A stretch of 64,000 nt of DNA, from positions 62,001 to 126,000 of the forward strand of contig PXUA01000006.1 in NCBI GenBank assembly GCA_003022435.1. The letters are read 5' to 3'. Under the pieces are notes generated by a model. It had not been told where the DNA came from. It did no database searches and saw nothing but the letters and a program-made list of their open reading frames with translations. The DNA is from Bacteroidetes bacterium SW_9_63_38 (lineage in GTDB: Bacteria > Bacteroidota > Rhodothermia > Rhodothermales > Salinibacteraceae). The position numbers and the translations under genes are program-made. Below, in pieces: positions 35,015-44,174 of this stretch. The first letter of the stretch is position 1. Every line of letters begins with the position of its first letter.

Positions 35015-35638
35015 ATGGACGATACGCTACGCCTCATTCAGCACCTGTACGACGAAGACGTCGACCATCCGGACTTCGCCCGGCGCCTTCAGGAGGACGA
35101 GACGCTCCGCCGGAAGTACGAAGCGCTCCAGGGCACGAAAGCGGCGCTGGACCGGCGCTCCTCGCCCTCGCCCGACCCCGACGTGGTGAACGACATCGTG
35201 GACTACGCTTGCCGAGAAACCGACGCTTGCCAAGCAACCGACGCTCGCGAGGATGCACAATCGGCACAACGAGAGGAGACGTCCGCTCCGGCCCCCGACC
35301 GGGCGGCTCGTGAGTGGGACCGCTCCCGCCGCCGACGCCTGCAGGGCGTGAGCACGATTCTCGTCGTGCTCCTTGTGGCCGGGGTGGGTTGGTGGCAATT
35401 CCGCGTCCCCGAGTCCGCCCCCGCCGGTCCGACCGCAAACGCCCCTACCCCGCAGTCGACCGACGCTGCTTCCACCACGCCCCGTCCGGCCGCCGCGACG
35501 GACAACGACATGCCGGACTGGGACGACCAGGATGACGTGGTGCGCCTGCACCACCGCATCGAGATGCTGCACACGCAGAACCACTCGGACGGATGGGGCG
35601 GCGGATCGCTCCAGGCCACGGATCGAACGAGACCGTAG
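35015..35638 (+). CDS. probable membrane anti-sigma factor
   Basis: A 207-residue protein with a soluble N-terminal helical part (DDTLRLIQHLYDEDVDHPDF, then LRRKYEALQGTKAALDRR), a stretch rich in Asp/Ala/Glu, one membrane helix (GVSTILVVLLVAGVGWWQF, about 110-128) and a Pro/Thr-rich periplasmic tail. This topology and its place right after an ECF sigma gene suggest an anti-sigma factor, although no zinc-binding HxxxCxxC motif is visible. The assignment rests mainly on context. Confidence 0.65.
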   Translation: MDDTLRLIQHLYDEDVDHPDFARRLQEDETLRRKYEALQGTKAALDRRSSPSPDPDVVNDIVDYACRETDACQATDAREDAQSAQREETSAPAPDRAAREWDRSRRRRLQGVSTILVVLLVAGVGWWQFRVPESAPAGPTANAPTPQSTDAASTTPRPAAATDNDMPDWDDQDDVVRLHHRIEMLHTQNHSDGWGGGSLQATDRTRP

Positions 35639-35723
35639 GCCCCGACGAGCTCCGTCTCATCGCTCCCCCAACGTGCCCGTCCACTTCTTCTGCTCTATCG
35701 AACGCACGTGAGACGCTGATCCG

Positions 35724-36428
35724 ATGACGATCTTTCTTCGATCTCGATTGATCCCTCTGCTGGGCATGCTCTTTCTCTGGGGCACTCTTGCCCCGATGGG
35801 CCTGGCCCAGGACACCCGCACCCTCACCATTCGCGACGGCACCATCCACGTCGACGGACAGAAGCTGTCCGCCGACCAGGTGCCGTCCGACCTCGACCTC
35901 GACGGCGTGACGGCGCAGTACCAGTTCGTCGGCATTCAGCAGCCGGTGATCGAACTCAACGGCCGTCTCTTTGCGATCCGCAACGGACTGAAAAAAGTCT
36001 CCGAGGACGAGGTAGACGGACAGGAATCGTCCGTCATCCTTCAGGAAATCTCGGCACGCCCCTCCGCCAAGGCGAACACCGCCGGCGACCCTCAGCGGCA
36101 GTACCTGAACGAGGTCCAGAAGGCCAACCGGGCGCTCTACGAACGCCTCGTCCGTGAGCGAACCATGGAACAGAAGGCACAGCACCTCGGGCGCACCATC
36201 CGCATAATGCCGGAACACAGCGGGGAACGCCAGGCCAAGATCGATACCCTCCGGGCCCTGCTCAATGAGATCTTCGAGCTCAAGCAGGAAAACCGTCGGC
36301 GCGAGATCGACCGGCTGGAGCGGGAAATTCAGAAGCTCCAGCGCAGCCTGCAGAAGCGGCAGCAGATGCGGGAGCGCATGATCCAGTATCGCCTCAACGA
36401 ACTCATCGGCGCCACGGCGAAACAGTAG
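35724..36428 (+). CDS. secreted coiled-coil protein of the sigma-factor operon
   Basis: A 234-residue protein with a clear signal peptide (LIPLLGMLFLWGTLAPMGLA, cut before QDTRTL). A small beta-rich part (TLTIRDGTIHVDGQKLSADQ) precedes a long helical C-terminus (about 125-230) with strongly charged heptads such as ENRRREIDRLEREIQKLQRS. I recognise no family. It starts 85 bp after the anti-sigma-like gene and may be the output or sensor component of this envelope-stress module. Confidence 0.65.
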   Translation: MTIFLRSRLIPLLGMLFLWGTLAPMGLAQDTRTLTIRDGTIHVDGQKLSADQVPSDLDLDGVTAQYQFVGIQQPVIELNGRLFAIRNGLKKVSEDEVDGQESSVILQEISARPSAKANTAGDPQRQYLNEVQKANRALYERLVRERTMEQKAQHLGRTIRIMPEHSGERQAKIDTLRALLNEIFELKQENRRREIDRLEREIQKLQRSLQKRQQMRERMIQYRLNELIGATAKQ

Positions 36429-36608
36429 ACGACCGCTCAACGGTCGATCGGCACTTCGAGCTTTACTTTAAGTGCAGTGGTCCGCATCATGTACCCATGT
36501 TTCGGACTGCGAATTGCTCTTGTTGTGCTGATGGGTGTCATGCAAAATCGGATCGGTTCTTCTTGTGGGAAAACGTTGCGAGAACACTGTGATCGGTGCC
36601 GCCGGCGT

Positions 36609-37826
36609 GTGACCTGGGGAATGATCCTCGGGCTGCTTCTCCTGTGGGCTGGAGGGAGTGTTCCGGCGGCGTCGGCGCAAGTGGAAAACGTGCTGTTCAC
36701 CGAACGGTCCGACGGGCAGGGATACGTCGTGCGCGTCCAGACGGCGCAGCAGATTGAGGCCTACGGCATGCCGCGCACCGTCGGCTCGAACACGGTGGAG
36801 TGGGTGCTTTACAACGCGGACCTACACGCCGGCTACCAGAAGACATCGCCGCAGGGGCCGATTGACGGCTACACGGCGACGACGAAGAACAGCCATCTGG
36901 TCCTGCGGTTCGAGTTGGACCCGGACCGGTCGGTGACGATCGATGCCTACCGCGACGGGGCGTCTACCGACCTGCTGCTCAATCTGGGGTATGAGGAGAG
37001 CGGCGGGGCGCCCGCCACGGCCGACGCGCAGGGGACATCGCAGAAAGAAGCGTCGTCCGGAGTTATGCAGCAGGTGTCTTCGGGAGAGGAAGGAGAGGGG
37101 GCTTCACGGGAAGAGCGCGAACGATGGCAAATGGATACGATCGTCATCGACGCCGGGCACGGGGGCAAGGACCCCGGGGCCACCGCCAACGGCCTCTACG
37201 AGAAAGACATCGTGCTGGACGTGGCGCACAAGTTGGGCGACTACGTCGAGAACCGGCTCGATGTCGATGTCGTTTACACCCGCAAGGATGACCGCTTCAT
37301 TCCGCTGGAGGAGCGAGGGCACGTGGCCAACGAGGCCGGCGCCAAGCTCTTCATCTCGCTACACGTAAATGCGGCGCGCGCCCACGCCGCCCACGGCACA
37401 GAAGCGTACTTCCTCGGCCCCTCCAAGACGGAGGCCGCCGAGAAGGTGATGGAGCGCGAGAACAGCGTGATCAAGTACGAGGACAACACCAAACGGTACG
37501 AGGACTACGACGAGCAGGCGCTGGTGCGGCAGACCCTCACCCAGAGCGCCTACATGCGCCAGAGCGAGAAGCTGGCCTCCCTCGTGCAGAACCAGTTCGA
37601 GGAACGCGTGGGGCGGCACAACCGCGGCGTCCACCAGGCCGGATTCTATGTGCTGTGGAGCGCGTCGATGCCGTCGGTGCTCGTGGAACTGGGCTTTCTC
37701 ACCAATCCGCGCGAGGCGAAATTTCTGAACAGCGACAAGGGGCAAACCTACCTCGCCAGCGCCCTCTTCCGCGCCGTGCGGGCCTACAAGAAGGACTACG
37801 AGAAGGGCATCTATCGGAGCAAGTAG
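36609..37826 (+). CDS. N-acetylmuramoyl-L-alanine amidase (Amidase_3)
   Basis: A cell-wall amidase that cleaves the bond between MurNAc and the stem peptide. Zinc ligands are in IVIDAGHGGKDPGA (His), GLYEKDIVLDVA (Glu) and LFISLHVNAARA (His); the catalytic Glu is in SVLVELGFLTNPREAKFL. An AMIN-like beta domain occupies the first 150 residues after the signal peptide (MILGLLLLWAGGSVPAASA). I use the GTG at 36609, just before this signal; the frame is open back to 36477 and an earlier start is possible. It follows the sigma-factor operon on the same strand. Confidence 0.85.
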   Translation: MTWGMILGLLLLWAGGSVPAASAQVENVLFTERSDGQGYVVRVQTAQQIEAYGMPRTVGSNTVEWVLYNADLHAGYQKTSPQGPIDGYTATTKNSHLVLRFELDPDRSVTIDAYRDGASTDLLLNLGYEESGGAPATADAQGTSQKEASSGVMQQVSSGEEGEGASREERERWQMDTIVIDAGHGGKDPGATANGLYEKDIVLDVAHKLGDYVENRLDVDVVYTRKDDRFIPLEERGHVANEAGAKLFISLHVNAARAHAAHGTEAYFLGPSKTEAAEKVMERENSVIKYEDNTKRYEDYDEQALVRQTLTQSAYMRQSEKLASLVQNQFEERVGRHNRGVHQAGFYVLWSASMPSVLVELGFLTNPREAKFLNSDKGQTYLASALFRAVRAYKKDYEKGIYRSK

Positions 37827-38131
37827 GCCTCGTTCTGCGCGTGGAGGCATGGACGCGTGGGGGCGTAGAAGCCTGGACGAGAGACGGATCGGATCGCTCG
37901 TCCGTTACGCGGACGTCGGGGCGGGCGGCTACCGTGTCGGAGCAGGGACTCCTTGCCCGGCTCTCAAATCGCTTTCCCGCCATGCAGATGGACAGATCGG
38001 CGGCTCTACCGATCCGTAAGAAAGTACGTAAACGATCCTCTGCTGCAGCTGAAGACCGTGCACAACCGCAAGCAAAGAACGGTCCTTAGAGACTTATTCA
38101 CGTATCGGTATTTCCCAATGCCTACGGACTG
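37827..38131. other. intergenic region between amidase and lipoprotein genes
   Basis: About 300 bp. The first part holds a word-repeat block (37838-37880). The AT-richer final 80 bp before 38132 should contain the lipoprotein promoter. No gene is seen. Confidence 0.4.
37838..37880. repeat. GCGTGGAGGCATGGACGCGTGG word-repeat block
   Basis: Variants of GCGTGGAGGCATGGACGCG and GGCGTAGAAGCCTGGACG are in tandem just after the amidase stop. The same theme appears at 21781, 24946 and 45721. Confidence 0.65.
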
Positions 38132-38713
38132 ATGATCTCGACTCGGCTTTCCCTTCTGTGTGCAGCGCTCCTGTTCCCGCTCGTTCTCGCCGGGTGTGAC
38201 GCGGCGGGTGGGGATACGGCGACGTTCAATGCAAACACCTCTCCCGCGCCGGTAGCTGAATATCTTTTCGAGTATGATTCGGACGACCAGGTTGATGGGC
38301 AAGGTTTGGTTAAGGTGACCTCCGGATCGAGCGACAATCTCGGAGATGTTCTGCAGACGCTCGGATTCAGCCGTAGCTCTATCGTTTCTGCAAAAATCGA
38401 CAGTGTAGAGTTCATTCAGGTATCCAACCCGAAAGAGGAGACGTCTACTCAGAAATTCGTATTCGATAATCTTCTGAAAGCAGACGTTTTCCTGGGAACG
38501 AGTGAGAGCGGCTTGCAAATCGCCAGTGGCAGCTTCGATCCTGATGATGAGTCGGAAGAGGTTCTCCTCGGGATTACTAATAAAGACGCAACGCAGGTCG
38601 TGCAGAACGGAGCTACGAAGGCATTCCTCCGTCTCGGAACGAACGGGGATATCACCCGGACGGATCGTGTGAGGGCAAAGGTGTACTACGAAATTACAGT
38701 AAGCGGAGTGTAA
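38132..38713 (+). CDS. lipoprotein of unknown function
   Basis: A 193-residue exported lipoprotein: signal peptide with lipobox LVLAGCDAAGG near residue 21. The mature part is acidic and beta-rich (YLFEYDSDDQVDGQGLVKV, and then SIVSAKIDSVEFIQVSNPKE), ending with VRAKVYYEITVSGV, like a beta sandwich. No family is recognised. Its DNA is visibly less GC-rich than its neighbours, which may mean recent acquisition or relaxed codon use. Confidence 0.7.
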   Translation: MISTRLSLLCAALLFPLVLAGCDAAGGDTATFNANTSPAPVAEYLFEYDSDDQVDGQGLVKVTSGSSDNLGDVLQTLGFSRSSIVSAKIDSVEFIQVSNPKEETSTQKFVFDNLLKADVFLGTSESGLQIASGSFDPDDESEEVLLGITNKDATQVVQNGATKAFLRLGTNGDITRTDRVRAKVYYEITVSGV

Positions 38714-38862
38714 CCCCTTATCACAGCGAGTGGAGGCTGTGGTCTCGTTTCTTGGAAATGATCTCCCTTATCGAAAAGCAGGTCGTTGCCATCGACGCAG
38801 CGCTATGAGGAACCGTCTGCAGTTGGAGAGGGGCTGGAAGTACAGACGCAAGTGCAGGAAGG

Positions 38863-38900
38863 CCACTCACAAACCCACACACTCACACACCCACATACTA
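38863..38900. repeat. CA-rich track next to the ridA stop codon
   Basis: Variants of CACTCACAAACCCACACACT run up to the stop codon of the ridA gene on the minus strand, and the pattern continues into its last codons. It parallels the track after the WS/DGAT gene at 26221. Confidence 0.6.
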
Positions 38901-39299
38901 CTACCGCACAGCCACACAGCAGATCTCGACCCGGGCGTTGCGGGGGAGGCCGTCGACCTGCACGGCCTGGCGGGCGGGCGGCTGCTCGTTGAAGTAGCGG
39001 CCGTACACGTCGTTGATCTGGGCGTAGTCGTTGACGTCGGTCATCACGACCTCGCACTTCACAACGTTCTCGAAGCTCATGCTCGCGGCCTTGAGGATGG
39101 CGCCGACATTGTCGAGCACGCGCTCGGTCTCCTTCTCGATCGTCCCGTCGACCATGCTGCCCGTCTCCGGATCGATCGCGATCTGGCCGGACACGTACAG
39201 TTGGTCGCCCACGAGGATGCCCTGGCTGTAGGGGCCGATGGCGGCCGGGGCCAGCGGTGTTGTCACGGTGCTGCGGGACGTGGAGGTTGAGGTAGACAT
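38901..39299 (-). CDS. ridA: RidA family reactive-intermediate deaminase
   Basis: A 132-residue enamine/imine deaminase that removes toxic 2-aminoacrylate and related products of PLP enzymes. Family motifs are AIGPYSQGILVGDQLYVSGQ, IAIDPETGSM, VVKCEVVMTDVNDYAQIND, YGRYFNEQPPARQAVQVDGL and the substrate-binding Arg in PRNARVEICCVA. The first 12 residues are Ser/Thr-rich and not conserved. It is probably active as a trimer in the cytoplasm. The last codons are built from the CA-rich repeat track. Confidence 0.9.
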   Translation of the reverse strand: MSTSTSTSRSTVTTPLAPAAIGPYSQGILVGDQLYVSGQIAIDPETGSMVDGTIEKETERVLDNVGAILKAASMSFENVVKCEVVMTDVNDYAQINDVYGRYFNEQPPARQAVQVDGLPRNARVEICCVAVR

Positions 39300-39416
39300 A
39301 GGTGGGAGACAATGCTCATAGAAGGAGTGTTAGACTGTGTAAGGAAGATCACCGTCCCGCGGGCGCGGTACAAGCAAATATTGACTGAAGACACGCGAAG
39401 ATTAGCTGAAGGAGGA

Positions 39417-39475
39417 GCGTGGGTGCATGGGGGCGTGGGAGGGTGGGGGCGTGAGAGCATGGGCGTGGGAGTAGG
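39417..39475. repeat. GCGTGGGTGCATGGGGGCGTGG word-repeat block
   Basis: Tandem variants of GGGGGCGTGGGAGGGTGG lie upstream of mnmA. It belongs to the same theme as 17200 and the inverted 44449 block. Confidence 0.6.
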
Positions 39476-39625
39476 TTGCCAATGCCGGGCGGAAGCGGGC
39501 CAGGAGACGATTGCTGGTGGGGAGAACGGGGTGCGGAACGCCGCGCCGTACACACGAGTTTTCACCGTCTCCGCAGACGTTTCTCGAACGGCGGAGTTCT
39601 ATCACTTCGAAGCAGCGAATCGGTT

Positions 39626-40774
39626 ATGAGCAAGAAGGGACGCGTACTGGTCGCCATGAGCGGCGGGGTCGACTCGTCGGTGACCGCTGTGCTCCTGAAG
39701 GAGCGCGGCTACGACGTCGTGGGCCTCACCATGAAGACGTGGGACTACTCGACCAGCGGGGGGCGCGACGGCAAAGAGGTGGGCTGTTGCTCCATCGAGT
39801 CCATGAACGATGCCCGCGTGGTGGCCAACGAGCACGGCTTTCCGCACTTCGTCGTCGACATCCGCGAGGAGTTCGGCGACTGGGTGATCGAGCGGTTCAC
39901 CAACGACTACCTCTCGGGCCGCACGCCGAACCCCTGTGTGCTCTGCAACACGCATATCAAATGGGCCGCCCTTCTGGAGCGAGCCGACGACCTGGGGTGC
40001 GAGCACATTGCCACCGGCCACTACGCCAACGTCCGCTACGAGGAGGACATTGACCGCTACGTGCTCAGCCGCGGGCAGGACCGAAACAAGGACCAGAGCT
40101 ACGCGCTCTGGGGCCTGCCGCAGGAGCACCTGGCCCGGTCTATCTTTCCGCTGGGCGAGTACGAGAAGCCCGAGATCCGGGAGATGGCGGCCGACTTCGG
40201 CCTCAGCGTGGCCGATAAGCCGGACTCCTACGAGATCTGCTTTATTCCGGACAATGACTACGGACGCTTCCTCAAGGACCGGGTGGACGGGCTCGAAGAG
40301 GAAGTGAGTGGCGGCAAGTTCGTGTTGAGCGACGGCACCGTCGTGGGTGAGCACGACGGCTATCCCTTCTACACCATCGGCCAGCGGCGTGGGCTGGGCC
40401 TGGCGCTCGGGGAGCGCGTGTACGTCACTGATATCGACCCTGAGACGAACACCATTACCGTGGGACCGAAGGAGGAGCTCATGGAGCAGACCCTGACGGC
40501 CCACGAGATCAACCTCGTCAAGTACCCTGAGATTGAAGAGGAGCGCCCGGCCTGGGGCACGATTCGCTACAACGACGACGGGGCGGGCTGTCTGGCATGG
40601 CAGCCGGACGGGGACACCCTCAAGGTGGCCTTTGCGGAGCCGAAGCGGGCCATCACGCCGGGGCAGAGCCTCGTGCTGTACGAGGACGAGGACGTGCTGG
40701 GCGGCGGCTGGATTCATGAAGTCGGGAGCGAGGCGGACGAGTGCACCGAGGCGGCGAGCGAGATGGCCACGTAG
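39626..40774 (+). CDS. mnmA: tRNA-specific 2-thiouridylase MnmA
   Basis: A 382-residue enzyme that puts sulfur on U34 of tRNA-Lys, -Glu and -Gln. The PP-loop is VLVAMSGGVDSSV. The two catalytic Cys are in TPNPCVLCNTHIKW and in SYEICFIPDNDYG. ATGHYANVRYEE and GRDNKDQSY-like RGQDRNKDQSYALWGL are typical. The C-terminal beta-barrel begins around YTIGQRRGLGLA. Met 39626 is the family start; the upstream frame is repeat-rich. All functional residues are present. Confidence 0.95.
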   Translation: MSKKGRVLVAMSGGVDSSVTAVLLKERGYDVVGLTMKTWDYSTSGGRDGKEVGCCSIESMNDARVVANEHGFPHFVVDIREEFGDWVIERFTNDYLSGRTPNPCVLCNTHIKWAALLERADDLGCEHIATGHYANVRYEEDIDRYVLSRGQDRNKDQSYALWGLPQEHLARSIFPLGEYEKPEIREMAADFGLSVADKPDSYEICFIPDNDYGRFLKDRVDGLEEEVSGGKFVLSDGTVVGEHDGYPFYTIGQRRGLGLALGERVYVTDIDPETNTITVGPKEELMEQTLTAHEINLVKYPEIEEERPAWGTIRYNDDGAGCLAWQPDGDTLKVAFAEPKRAITPGQSLVLYEDEDVLGGGWIHEVGSEADECTEAASEMAT

Positions 40775-40823
40775 CGCCGGCGCCGAGGGACGGTCGGCGG
40801 TGCGATCGGGGCGCGTCCCTCCG

Positions 40824-42413
40824 ATGAACCTGAAGTCATCTCCGGGTGTGGGGGGAACACTGAAATTCCCCGCCGGGTTCAACATCACCTACGTTGCCGC
40901 TCCCCAGAACAAATCAAGACGTTACGCCAAGGACTGCGGAATTGGTCCGTTCGCGGACGTCGCGCATGAATACATGGAACGCACGGATTTGACACGGATC
41001 GACGAATTCACGTGGGAAATCCCGGAGTCGTTCCGAGAGCCGATGCGCGTTCCGGTGCGCATTATCGCGAATGAGGGCCTAATCGAGGACATCATTCGGG
41101 ACGAAGCCATCGAGCAGGCCATCCAGACAGCCATGCTGTCAGGGCTGGTGGGGCATCTCGTCGTGATGCCCGATGTGTACAGCGGACAGGGAGCGCCGGT
41201 TGGCATCGTAGCGGTGTCGAAGTGGCCGGTGGGCACCATCGCGCCGGGGGCCATTGGGCACGACATCAACACCGGCGTGCGGCTGCTGGGGTCCGACATC
41301 AGCCTGAACGAGGCGAAGGGAAACTTCGACGCACTCGCCGACGCCCTGAAGGCTCACATCCAGAGCGGGACTGAAGCGGAAGGCTCCTTACAGATGAACA
41401 AGAGCGAGGTCGACCATGTGGCGCAGTCCGGCGCGCAGTGGGCCCTGCGGAAGGACATGGCGCAGCAGGACGACCTGGTACGGGCCGAGGAGGGGGGGCG
41501 GCTCAATGACGCCGATCCCGCGAAGGTGAGCGAGGCGGCCCGGACACTCGGGTCCCAACAGCTTGGCACGCTCGGCGGCGGGGAGCACTTCATCGAAATT
41601 CTTGCGGTCGAGGAGGTTTTCGACCGCGCCGCGGCCGTCACGATGGGCCTGCAGGAAGACACGCTCGTCGCGCAAATTCACTGTGGGTCCCGCGGGTATG
41701 GCCAGCAGGTGTGTGCCGATTACATCGATCGGTTTCAGGAGGCAGCGTCCTCCTATGACATCACACCGCCGAATCCGAATCTGGCCTCCGTCCCGCTCGA
41801 CTCCAGTGAGGCGGAGGACTACATGGGCGCCATGAAGGCGGCGGCCAACTACGCCTACGCCAACCGACAGGTGCTGGCCCATCGCGTCCGTGAGGTATTC
41901 GATGAGACGCTCGACGGGGCGGGGCAGCGCCTCAAGACGGTCTACGACGTGGCGCACAACCTCGGTCAGGTCGAGATGCACCAGGTGGAAGGCAAGCACA
42001 TGCGCTGCTACGTCCACAGAAAGGGGGCCGCCCGCGCATTCGGCCCCGGCACGCCCGGCATCTCGCTGCCCTACCGGGCCCTCGGCCAGCCGGTGCTCGT
42101 GCCCGGCAGCATGGGCGAGACCTCGTGGGTCATGCTCGCCACGCGTGAGAGCATGCAGAAGAGCTTCGGGTCGGCCTGCCACGGGGCGGGCCGCACCATG
42201 AGCCGGCACGAAGCCAATCATCACGCCGAGCCGGTCGCCCTCGACGAAGAACTTGAGGACGAAGGGGTGCACGTCCGATCCAGTGGCGGCTCGTCCCCGG
42301 CCGGCGGCGTCAAGCTCAAGGAAAGCATCGAAGCCGTTGTGGGCACAGTGGCTGGGGCCCGGCTCGCCAGCAAGGTGGCCCGCCTCAGGCCAGTGGCGGT
42401 GGTACACGGATAG
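40824..42413 (+). CDS. rtcB: RtcB family protein with altered metal site
   Basis: RtcB ligates RNA 3'-phosphate (or 2',3'-cyclic phosphate) and 5'-OH ends using GTP and Mn2+. This 529-residue protein keeps most family motifs: D147 in GHDINTGVRLL, H255 in GGGEHFIEI, H286 in QIHCGSRGYGQQV, H378 in YDVAHN and the guanylylated His, H398, in HRKGAARAF. It differs where RtcB is normally invariant: the metal-binding Cys of DINCGVR is T150, the Asn of GNHF is E254, and the His of PDVHxGYG is Y119. It could be a divergent subgroup with another activity. Start at 40824 is the first Met after mnmA (50 bp gap). Confidence 0.85.
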   Translation: MNLKSSPGVGGTLKFPAGFNITYVAAPQNKSRRYAKDCGIGPFADVAHEYMERTDLTRIDEFTWEIPESFREPMRVPVRIIANEGLIEDIIRDEAIEQAIQTAMLSGLVGHLVVMPDVYSGQGAPVGIVAVSKWPVGTIAPGAIGHDINTGVRLLGSDISLNEAKGNFDALADALKAHIQSGTEAEGSLQMNKSEVDHVAQSGAQWALRKDMAQQDDLVRAEEGGRLNDADPAKVSEAARTLGSQQLGTLGGGEHFIEILAVEEVFDRAAAVTMGLQEDTLVAQIHCGSRGYGQQVCADYIDRFQEAASSYDITPPNPNLASVPLDSSEAEDYMGAMKAAANYAYANRQVLAHRVREVFDETLDGAGQRLKTVYDVAHNLGQVEMHQVEGKHMRCYVHRKGAARAFGPGTPGISLPYRALGQPVLVPGSMGETSWVMLATRESMQKSFGSACHGAGRTMSRHEANHHAEPVALDEELEDEGVHVRSSGGSSPAGGVKLKESIEAVVGTVAGARLASKVARLRPVAVVHG

Positions 42414-42574
42414 ATACGTATTGGCCCGCGGGACGATGGACGGAATATTGCCTCTTCACGGCCTGAACTGTGGCCGGCGGACACATACATACGTCCGGCG
42501 CGTTCCGCGCGTGCAAAATTGGGCACTGATGGATCCACTATCCCTCTTCCAACGACACCTCTCGATTCAGCGCT

Positions 42575-43315
42575 ATGTCCGACAATTCCCAGCACGGACC
42601 CCATCTCCTCCTCGTTGAAGACGACAGCGAACTCAGCACGAGTCTCGTCCTCTACCTCGAGTCGGAAGGATACGAGGTGACGTTGGCCGAGAACGGCACG
42701 GACGCCGAAGACGAGGCGACGCGGCTGCCCGGCTACGACCTCATCATCCTCGATGTCAAGCTCCCCGACAAAAATGGGTTCGAGGTCTTGCGGCAGGCCC
42801 GCGAAGAGGGAGTGCACACGCCCGTGGTTATGCTCACCGGGCTCGGCGACCACGAGGAAAAGATGCGTGGCTTCCAGGTCGGGGCCGACGACTATCTCAC
42901 CAAGCCTTTCGAGACTGAGGAGCTGCTGGCGCGCATCGATGCCCTGCTGCGCCGCGAGGCCCAGGTCAGTGAGGAAGGAGGCGTGTTTGAGGTCGGCGAT
43001 CTCCGGGTGGACCTTGACGCTGAAGAGGTTACCCACGACGACGAGCCGGTGGACCTCACGGGGTTAGAGTACAAGCTGCTCGCGTACCTCCTGCGACGAC
43101 GTGGGCGCACGGCCACTCGTGAGCAGATTCTCCGTGACGTGTGGGACCTGCCCTCCGAGGTCGAAACCCGCACCATCGACCGGCACGTCAATGCCCTGCG
43201 GGATGTCATGTCGGGCACCGGAGAGGACGAGTGGGCCATTCAGAGCGTATACGGCATCGGGTACAAGCTCGAAGGGGCTACGCGCGTCGAGGGAACGTCC
43301 CGAACGACGACGTAA
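42575..43315 (+). CDS. OmpR/PhoB-type response regulator
   Basis: A 246-residue two-component regulator. The receiver has acidic pocket LLLVEDDSE, phospho-Asp in LIILDVKLPDKNGF, Thr in VVMLTGLGD and Lys in DYLTKPFETEEL. The winged-helix output domain ends with TIDRHVNALRDVM and SVYGIGYKL. No histidine kinase gene is adjacent, so it is an orphan here. The neighbouring regulator at 43464-44174 is convergent. Confidence 0.92.
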   Translation: MSDNSQHGPHLLLVEDDSELSTSLVLYLESEGYEVTLAENGTDAEDEATRLPGYDLIILDVKLPDKNGFEVLRQAREEGVHTPVVMLTGLGDHEEKMRGFQVGADDYLTKPFETEELLARIDALLRREAQVSEEGGVFEVGDLRVDLDAEEVTHDDEPVDLTGLEYKLLAYLLRRRGRTATREQILRDVWDLPSEVETRTIDRHVNALRDVMSGTGEDEWAIQSVYGIGYKLEGATRVEGTSRTTT

Positions 43316-43463
43316 GTTTGTGTCTGGGAGCGGGGGGCGGAGGTTCTCACGCACTGAGCGCTTTCTCACCACCAGTGCCGAAGAGGTTGGATTGTTCAAC
43401 GGCGCGGGATGGAGCAAGCAACATCCGTCCACATACCCGCAGACGCCCGTACTCGCAGACGGC

Positions 43464-44174
43464 TTATTCGTCGTCGAAGCGGTAGCCGATGCCGTAGACG
43501 GTTTCGATGTAGGTGGGTGCCGACGGGTCCGGCTCAATCTTCTTGCGGACCGAGGCCATATGGCGGTCAATGGTGCGCGTGACGATGTTTTCGTCGATGC
43601 CCCACACATCGCGAAGGAGTTGTTTCCGCGTGACGGTGCGTCCCTTGTGCTGGATGAGGTAGCGTAAAATGTCAAACTCCAGGGCTGTAAACTCGACTTC
43701 TTCGTCGTCGCGGTAGGCCTCGTGGGTTGTGAAGTTGATCTCCACGTCCCCGATCTCGTATACGTCCATCGGCGCCTCAGACGGCGGCATCGTGCGCTGC
43801 AGGATGGCCTTGACGCGAGCCGCCAGTTCCTCCACGTTGAACGGCTTCGTGATGTAGTCGTCCGCCCCCAGGCCGAAGCCTTTGAGCTTCGATTCTTGCT
43901 CCCCGCGGGCCGTGATCATGAGGATTGGGGCGCTGAAGCCCATTTCCTGCGATTCGCGCAGTACCTCGAAGCCGTCCTTCTCCGGCAGCATCACGTCGAG
44001 CAGGACGACATCGCACTTGTCCATGTCCTGCATTTTTTCGAGGGCGGTCTCTCCGTCCTCTGCCGTCTCGATCTCGTACTCCTCCAGCTCAAAGTACTCC
44101 GTGAGTCCCATGAGGATGTCGGGATCATCCTCGACGATGAGCATGTGATAGGTGCGGTCTGTCGTCTTCGACAT
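43464..44174 (-). CDS. OmpR/PhoB-type response regulator
   Basis: A 236-residue regulator. Phospho-Asp lies in DVVLLDVMLPEKDGF, preceded by MLIVEDDPDIL; the Lys is in DDYITKPFNVEELAAR. The DNA-binding domain has LIQHKGRTVTRKQLLRDVWG, TIDRHMASVRKKIEPDP and YIETVYGIGYRF. Start at 44174 gives MSKTTDRTYHMLIVEDD; the frame upstream to 44474 is not conserved-looking. No partner kinase adjoins it. Confidence 0.92.
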   Translation of the reverse strand: MSKTTDRTYHMLIVEDDPDILMGLTEYFELEEYEIETAEDGETALEKMQDMDKCDVVLLDVMLPEKDGFEVLRESQEMGFSAPILMITARGEQESKLKGFGLGADDYITKPFNVEELAARVKAILQRTMPPSEAPMDVYEIGDVEINFTTHEAYRDDEEVEFTALEFDILRYLIQHKGRTVTRKQLLRDVWGIDENIVTRTIDRHMASVRKKIEPDPSAPTYIETVYGIGYRFDDE

